From: Pseudescherichia vulneris NBRC 102420
GTDB lineage: Bacteria > Pseudomonadota > Gammaproteobacteria > Enterobacterales > Enterobacteriaceae
DNA: 64,000 bases
Assembly: GCF_000759795.1 (NCBI RefSeq)
Contig: NZ_BBMZ01000022.1
Location: forward strand, 57,224 to 121,223
Direction of reading: 5' to 3'
Made by a program: the position numbers and the translations under genes
Notes under the pieces: generated by a model
Told to the model about the DNA's origin: nothing
The model's database searches: none
What the model saw: only the letters and a program-made list of their open reading frames with translations
Shown: piece by piece, positions 59,973 to 64,000 of the stretch
Layout of the letters: each line of letters begins with the position of its first letter
Position numbering within the stretch: the stretch's first letter is position 1

Positions 59973-62015
59973 ATGACCAATCCATTACTGACGCCCTTCG
60001 ACTTGCCGCCGTTTTCCCAGATTAAACCTGAGCATGTGGTTCCCGCCGTAACGAAAGCGCTGGAGGATTGCCGCGAGGCGGTAGAGCGCGTGGTGGCCCA
60101 AGGGGCACCCTATACCTGGGACAACCTTTGCCAACCGCTGGCGGAGGTGGACGATCGCCTTGGCCGCATCTTCTCACCTGTCAGCCACCTGAACTCGGTG
60201 CAGAACAGCCCGGAGCTGCGTGAAGCCTACGAGCAGACGCTGCCGCTGCTCTCTGAGTACAGCACCTGGGTGGGTCAGCACGAGGGACTCTACCAGGCCT
60301 ATCGTAACCTGCGCGAAGGCGAAGCCTATACCGTGCTGGATCTGGCGCAGATGAAAGCGGTGGATAACGCCCTGCGTGATTTTGAGCTGTCCGGTATCGG
60401 CCTGCCGAAAGAGAAGCAGAAGCGCTACGGTGAAATTGCTGCTCGCCTCTCTGAGCTAGGCTCGACCTACAGCAACAACGTGCTCGACGCCACCATGGGC
60501 TGGAGCAAGCTGATTACCGATGAGTCCGAGCTGTCCGGCATGCCGGAGAGCGCACTGGCGCAGGCTCAAGCTCAGGCGCAGGCCAAAGAGCAAGAGGGCT
60601 GGCTGTTAACCCTCGACATCCCGAGCTATCTGCCGGTGATGACCTACTGCGACAACCAGGCCCTGCGTGAAGAGCTTTACCGCGCCTACAGCACCCGCGC
60701 CTCCGACCAGGGACCAAACGCGGGCAAATGGGATAACAGCCCGGTGATGGCGGAGATCCTTGCTCTGCGTCACGAGCTGGCCCAGCTGCTGGGCTTCGAC
60801 AACTATGCCCACAAATCCCTTGCCACTAAGATGGCCGAGCATCCGCAGCAGGTGCTGGACTTCCTGATGGATCTGGCGAAACGCGCCCGTCCGCAGGGTG
60901 AGAAAGAGCTGGAGCAGCTGCGTGCCTTCGCCCGTGCTGAGTTTGGCGTGGATGAGCTGCAACCCTGGGATATCGCTTACTACAGCGAAAAACAGAAGCA
61001 GCACCTCTACAGCATCAGTGATGAGCAGCTGCGCCCCTATTTCCCGGAGAACAAAGCCGTAAACGGCCTGTTCGAAGTGGTGAAACGCATCTATGGCATC
61101 ACGGCCAAAGAGCGTAAGGATATCGACGTCTGGCATCAGGACGTGCGATTCTTTGAGCTGTATGACGAAAGCAACGAGCTGCGCGGTAGCTTCTATCTCG
61201 ATCTCTATGCCCGTGAGAACAAGCGCGGCGGAGCGTGGATGGATGACTGCGTTGGGCAGATGCTGAGAGCCGACGGCTCGCTGCAAAAGCCGGTTGCCTA
61301 CCTGACCTGTAACTTCAACCGTCCGGTCAGCGGCAAACCGGCGCTGTTCACCCACGATGAAGTGATCACCCTGTTCCACGAGTTCGGTCACGGCCTGCAC
61401 CATATGCTGACCCAGATCGCCGTACCGGGCGTGGCGGGCATCAGCGGGGTACCATGGGACGCCGTGGAGCTGCCAAGCCAGTTTATGGAAAACTGGTGCT
61501 GGGAGCCGGACGCGCTGGCGTTTATCTCCGGCCACTACGAAACCGGCGAGCCGCTGCCGAAAAGCCTGCTGGATAAGATGCTGGCGGCGAAGAACTACCA
61601 GGCCGCGCTGTTTATCCTGCGCCAGCTGGAGTTCGGCCTGTTCGATTTCCGTCTGCACGCCGAGTTCAGCCCGGAGCAGGGAGCGAAAATCCTCGAAACC
61701 CTGGCCGAGATCAAATCGCAGGTGGCAGTTATTCCGGGTCCGAACTGGGGACGCTTCCCGCACGCCTTCAGCCATATCTTTGCTGGTGGCTACGCGGCAG
61801 GCTACTACAGCTACCTGTGGGCCGACGTGCTGGCGGCGGACGCCTACTCGCGCTTCGAAGAGGAGGGGATCTTCAACCGCGAAACCGGCCAGGATTTCCT
61901 CAACCACATTCTGACCCGCGGTGGTTCAGAAGAGCCGATGGAGCTGTTCAAACGTTTCCGTGGCCGTGAGCCGCAGTTGGACGCGATGCTGGCGCACTAC
62001 GGCATCAAGGGCTAA
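59973..62015 (+). CDS. prlC: PrlC (OpdA), oligopeptidase A
   Basis: This 680-residue M3 metallopeptidase has E. coli length. The zinc motif is HEFGH within [13 protein letters not shown], with the downstream Glu in [10 protein letters not shown]. It degrades cytosolic peptides, including signal peptides. I used ATG at 59973 ([14 protein letters not shown]) preceded by AGGAC; the frame is open from 59826 but that part is the leader. rsmJ starts 7 bp after the stop. Confidence 0.97.
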   Translation: MTNPLLTPFDLPPFSQIKPEHVVPAVTKALEDCREAVERVVAQGAPYTWDNLCQPLAEVDDRLGRIFSPVSHLNSVQNSPELREAYEQTLPLLSEYSTWVGQHEGLYQAYRNLREGEAYTVLDLAQMKAVDNALRDFELSGIGLPKEKQKRYGEIAARLSELGSTYSNNVLDATMGWSKLITDESELSGMPESALAQAQAQAQAKEQEGWLLTLDIPSYLPVMTYCDNQALREELYRAYSTRASDQGPNAGKWDNSPVMAEILALRHELAQLLGFDNYAHKSLATKMAEHPQQVLDFLMDLAKRARPQGEKELEQLRAFARAEFGVDELQPWDIAYYSEKQKQHLYSISDEQLRPYFPENKAVNGLFEVVKRIYGITAKERKDIDVWHQDVRFFELYDESNELRGSFYLDLYARENKRGGAWMDDCVGQMLRADGSLQKPVAYLTCNFNRPVSGKPALFTHDEVITLFHEFGHGLHHMLTQIAVPGVAGISGVPWDAVELPSQFMENWCWEPDALAFISGHYETGEPLPKSLLDKMLAAKNYQAALFILRQLEFGLFDFRLHAEFSPEQGAKILETLAEIKSQVAVIPGPNWGRFPHAFSHIFAGGYAAGYYSYLWADVLAADAYSRFEEEGIFNRETGQDFLNHILTRGGSEEPMELFKRFRGREPQLDAMLAHYGIKG

Positions 62016-62022
62016 GCACGGC

Positions 62023-62775
62023 GTGAAAATCTGCTTAATAGATGAAACAGGCACCGGAGACGGTGCCTTATTGCGTCTTGCGTCCCGTTTTGACCTGCAA
62101 CATGACGATGACAACCTGATGGCGCTGGTGCTGACGGCGGAGCATCTTGAGCTACGCAAGCGCGATGAGCCCAAGCTGGGTGGCATTTTCGTTGATTTTG
62201 CTGCCGGGGCGATGGCGCATCGACGCAAGTTTGGCGGCGGTCGCGGCGAGGCGGTCGCGAAGGCGGTAGGTGTGAAAGGCAGCTATCTGCCGGACGTCGT
62301 CGATGCGACCGCAGGTCTGGGACGCGATGCCTTCGTGCTGGCGTCCATTGGCTGTCGAGTGCGGATGCTGGAGCGTAACCCGGTGGTAGCGGCACTGCTG
62401 GAAGATGGCCTGACGCGCGGCTATGCCGATGCGGAGATTGGAGACTGGCTGCGGGAGCGCCTGCAGCTGATCCATGCTTCAAGCCTGACCTCGCTGACGG
62501 ACATCACGCCGCGCCCGCAGGTGGTCTATCTCGATCCGATGTTTCCGCACAAGCAGAAGAGCGCGCTGGTGAAAAAGGAGATGCGGGTCTTTCAGTCGCT
62601 GGTTGGGCCGGATCTGGACGCCGATGGCCTGCTGGAGCCTGCTCGTGCGCTGGCAACCAAGCGCGTGGTGGTGAAGCGCCCCGATTACGCTCCGCCGCTG
62701 GCAGACGTTGCCACGCAGAATGCAGTAGTGACCAAAGGCCACCGGTTTGATATCTACCCCGGCACGCCAGCGTAA
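62023..62775 (+). CDS. rsmJ: RsmJ (YhiQ), 16S rRNA (guanine-1516-N2) methyltransferase
   Basis: This 250-residue protein has E. coli RsmJ length. [15 protein letters not shown] is the SAM-binding motif I, LERNP motif II, and [18 protein letters not shown] the catalytic DP.F segment. I chose GTG at 62023 because the product then begins [14 protein letters not shown] exactly like E. coli; the reading frame is also open further upstream inside prlC. It is probably co-transcribed with prlC. In K-12 dtpB follows; here uspA does. Confidence 0.94.
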   Translation: MKICLIDETGTGDGALLRLASRFDLQHDDDNLMALVLTAEHLELRKRDEPKLGGIFVDFAAGAMAHRRKFGGGRGEAVAKAVGVKGSYLPDVVDATAGLGRDAFVLASIGCRVRMLERNPVVAALLEDGLTRGYADAEIGDWLRERLQLIHASSLTSLTDITPRPQVVYLDPMFPHKQKSALVKKEMRVFQSLVGPDLDADGLLEPARALATKRVVVKRPDYAPPLADVATQNAVVTKGHRFDIYPGTPA

Positions 62776-62778
62776 AAC

Positions 62779-62816
62779 GTGTAGGCCCGGTAAGCGTTAG
62801 CACCACCGGGCAATAC
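62779..62816. terminator. REP-type hairpin between rsmJ and uspA
   Basis: GTGTAGGCCCGGTAAGCG and CACCACCGGGCAATAC form a palindrome in the 45-bp convergent gap. It is likely the shared 3' end for both genes. Confidence 0.65.
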
Positions 62817-62820
62817 AGAC

Positions 62821-63258
62821 TTAATCTTCGTCTTCGTCGCGCAGCGGAACAATCAGCATATCAACGTGAACGGTGTTGATAAGCTGGCGCGCGGAGGACA
62901 TCAGCTTGCTCCAGAAGTCCTGATGGTGACCGCAGACCACCAGATCCATATCGTATTTCTTAATCGCGTCGACCAGCACCTGGCCCAGATCGCCGCTGCC
63001 GCTCAGGGTTTCGGTAATCGGGTAGCCTGCGTTAGTGGAGAGTTCAGCCAGCGCGTTGTGCGTCTCTTCAGAGATGCGCTTCTGCATATCGCCCAGGTTA
63101 ACGTCGATCAGCCCGGTATAAAGATCGGAGTAGTTTACATCGACATGAATCAGGGAGATTTTTGCATTGTAAGGGCGAGCCATAGAGACGGCTTTGTCGA
63201 CCAGTACCTTGCTCTCTGGGGAGAGATCCACTGCGATGAGGATATGTTTGTAAGCCAT
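62821..63258 (-). CDS. uspA: UspA, universal stress protein A
   Basis: This 145-residue cytosolic Usp protein (E. coli 144 aa) has the N-terminal [15 protein letters not shown] strand and [13 protein letters not shown] tail. The ATP-binding G-2X-G-9X-G(S/T) motif is absent ([20 protein letters not shown]), as in E. coli UspA, so it belongs to the non-ATP-binding dimeric class. It accumulates in stationary phase and on growth arrest. AAGGAGTAAC precedes the ATG. Confidence 0.97.
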   Translation of the reverse strand: MAYKHILIAVDLSPESKVLVDKAVSMARPYNAKISLIHVDVNYSDLYTGLIDVNLGDMQKRISEETHNALAELSTNAGYPITETLSGSGDLGQVLVDAIKKYDMDLVVCGHHQDFWSKLMSSARQLINTVHVDMLIVPLRDEDED

Positions 63259-63654
63259 GATGTTACTCCTTCCATAAGTTGTCGATGACCGTTGGATTCA
63301 GCCGCCACTTTCGCGCTGCGGCCTATCCCGCGTCCTGCGTGCCATTGCGCGGGGGATGCCCGGCCTTAAGGATCTAATTGTAGAAGATATTTCTACCTTA
63401 TAACGCGCTAAACCCGTCGTCAATTGTCCTGGGTCACGATTTAGATCATCAAAAAACAGCGTTAACAGCATTGATATAGATCGATGATGTGGCGAAATAA
63501 TTAACAGATCTCCTACACTATTAAATAAGCCGCTCGGATGTAGAATTGTGATCCACGTCGGCTTCTGGTACACACTTCAAAGAACTCATTGGCCGGAAAT
63601 CGGGGAGCGTCAGCTCTGGAGTCTATCTCCGTGGGCGGTCGCCGGGGAGGGGGT
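63259..63654. promoter_or_regulatory. Divergent uspA-uspB promoter region
   Basis: This 396-bp region holds no gene. The half nearer uspA is GC-rich, with a palindromic block around 63312-63375; the middle is AT-rich. CTACACT at 63513-63519 fits the sigma-S -10 consensus and is a candidate uspB promoter, consistent with sigma-S control in E. coli. I could not fix the uspA promoter. Confidence 0.4.
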
Positions 63655-63990
63655 ATGGTCAGCACTGTCGCGCTGTTTTGGGCTTTGTGCATCGTTTGTG
63701 TGGTTAACATGGCGCGTTATTTCTCATCGCTACGCGCACTGTTGGTTGTCCTTCGTGGTTGCGATCCGTTGCTCTATCAATATGTGGATGGCGGTGGCTT
63801 TTTTACCTCGCACGGTCAGCCCAGTAAGCAGATGCGTCTGGTGTGGTATATCTACGCTCAACGCTATCGCGATCACCATGACGATGAGTTTATTCGTCGC
63901 TGTGAGCGGGTTCGTCGCCACTTTGTTTTAACCAGCGCCCTCTGCGGCCTGGTCGTGGTCAGCCTGATCGCGCTGATGATTTGGCACTGA
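63655..63990 (+). CDS. uspB: UspB, universal stress protein B
   Basis: This 111-residue inner-membrane protein is E. coli length, with one N-terminal helix ([21 protein letters not shown]) and one C-terminal helix ([21 protein letters not shown]) around a charged cytosolic loop ([15 protein letters not shown]). It is sigma-S-dependent and linked to ethanol resistance in E. coli. ATG at 63655 has GGGGAGG upstream; an in-frame ATG at 63589 would add an unconserved, glycine-rich leader. Confidence 0.95.
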   Translation: MVSTVALFWALCIVCVVNMARYFSSLRALLVVLRGCDPLLYQYVDGGGFFTSHGQPSKQMRLVWYIYAQRYRDHHDDEFIRRCERVRRHFVLTSALCGLVVVSLIALMIWH

Positions 63991-64000
63991 CGTTTAAGAG

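Overview
The window is a chromosomal segment of a gamma-proteobacterium of the family Enterobacteriaceae. Gene content and order follow the Escherichia/Salmonella yhjX-to-uspB region read in reverse, and most proteins are close to their E. coli counterparts in length and sequence. A second, BcsD-type cellulose locus, GC-rich codons and the absence of several K-12 genes point to an Enterobacter/Lelliottia/Kosakonia/Klebsiella-like genus. The genus is inference; no rRNA or species marker is present.

Layout. (1) 1-4100: yhjX with a YpdB-type promoter, ohr, eptB and the tRNA-Pro(CGG) gene proK, whose 3' end and terminator are duplicated 168 bp downstream. (2) 4943-10651: the dipeptide ABC transporter operon dppABCDF, with a GcvB-type CA-rich leader and a REP between dppA and dppB. 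(3) 11177-22415: a complete BcsD-type cellulose operon (proline-rich bcsO-like gene, bcsQ, A, B, C, D, Z), preceded by a terminator-like hairpin just before its first gene. (4) 22554-36758: the E. coli-type cellulose locus, with bcsEFG on the minus strand and divergent bcsRQABZC on the plus strand. (5) 36872-46124: pdeK, dctA, yhjJ, kdgK, pdeH (with a near-perfect FliA promoter) and yhjG. (6) 46325-57303: a mix of conserved genes (yhjE, yhjD, yhjC, treF) and accessory genes: a small AT-rich outer-membrane-barrel-like protein, an SDR enzyme, a YgiW-like OB-fold protein, a STY4199-type HEPN membrane protein, a HemJ/CopD-like membrane protein and a two-gene AB-toxin-like operon. (7) 57509-63990: gor, rlmJ, prlC, rsmJ, uspA, uspB.

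How it fits together. Two complete cellulose synthases and two c-di-GMP phosphodiesterases (PdeK beside the bcs genes, PdeH under flagellar control) make this a c-di-GMP and exopolysaccharide hub. The pEtN-cellulose genes (bcsEFG) serve the E. coli-type machine. BcsD and the proline-rich protein should give the other machine an ordered, more crystalline product.

The most unusual item is the AT-rich operon at 56207-57303. Its first gene encodes a mono-ADP-ribosyltransferase aligning with pertussis toxin S1 and cholera toxin A1 and ending exactly in HDEL, a eukaryotic ER-retrieval signal. The second encodes a 95-residue protein whose predicted strand/helix order fits an OB-fold B subunit. Neither shows a signal peptide, and the A subunit lacks the cysteine corresponding to the PTX S1 disulfide.
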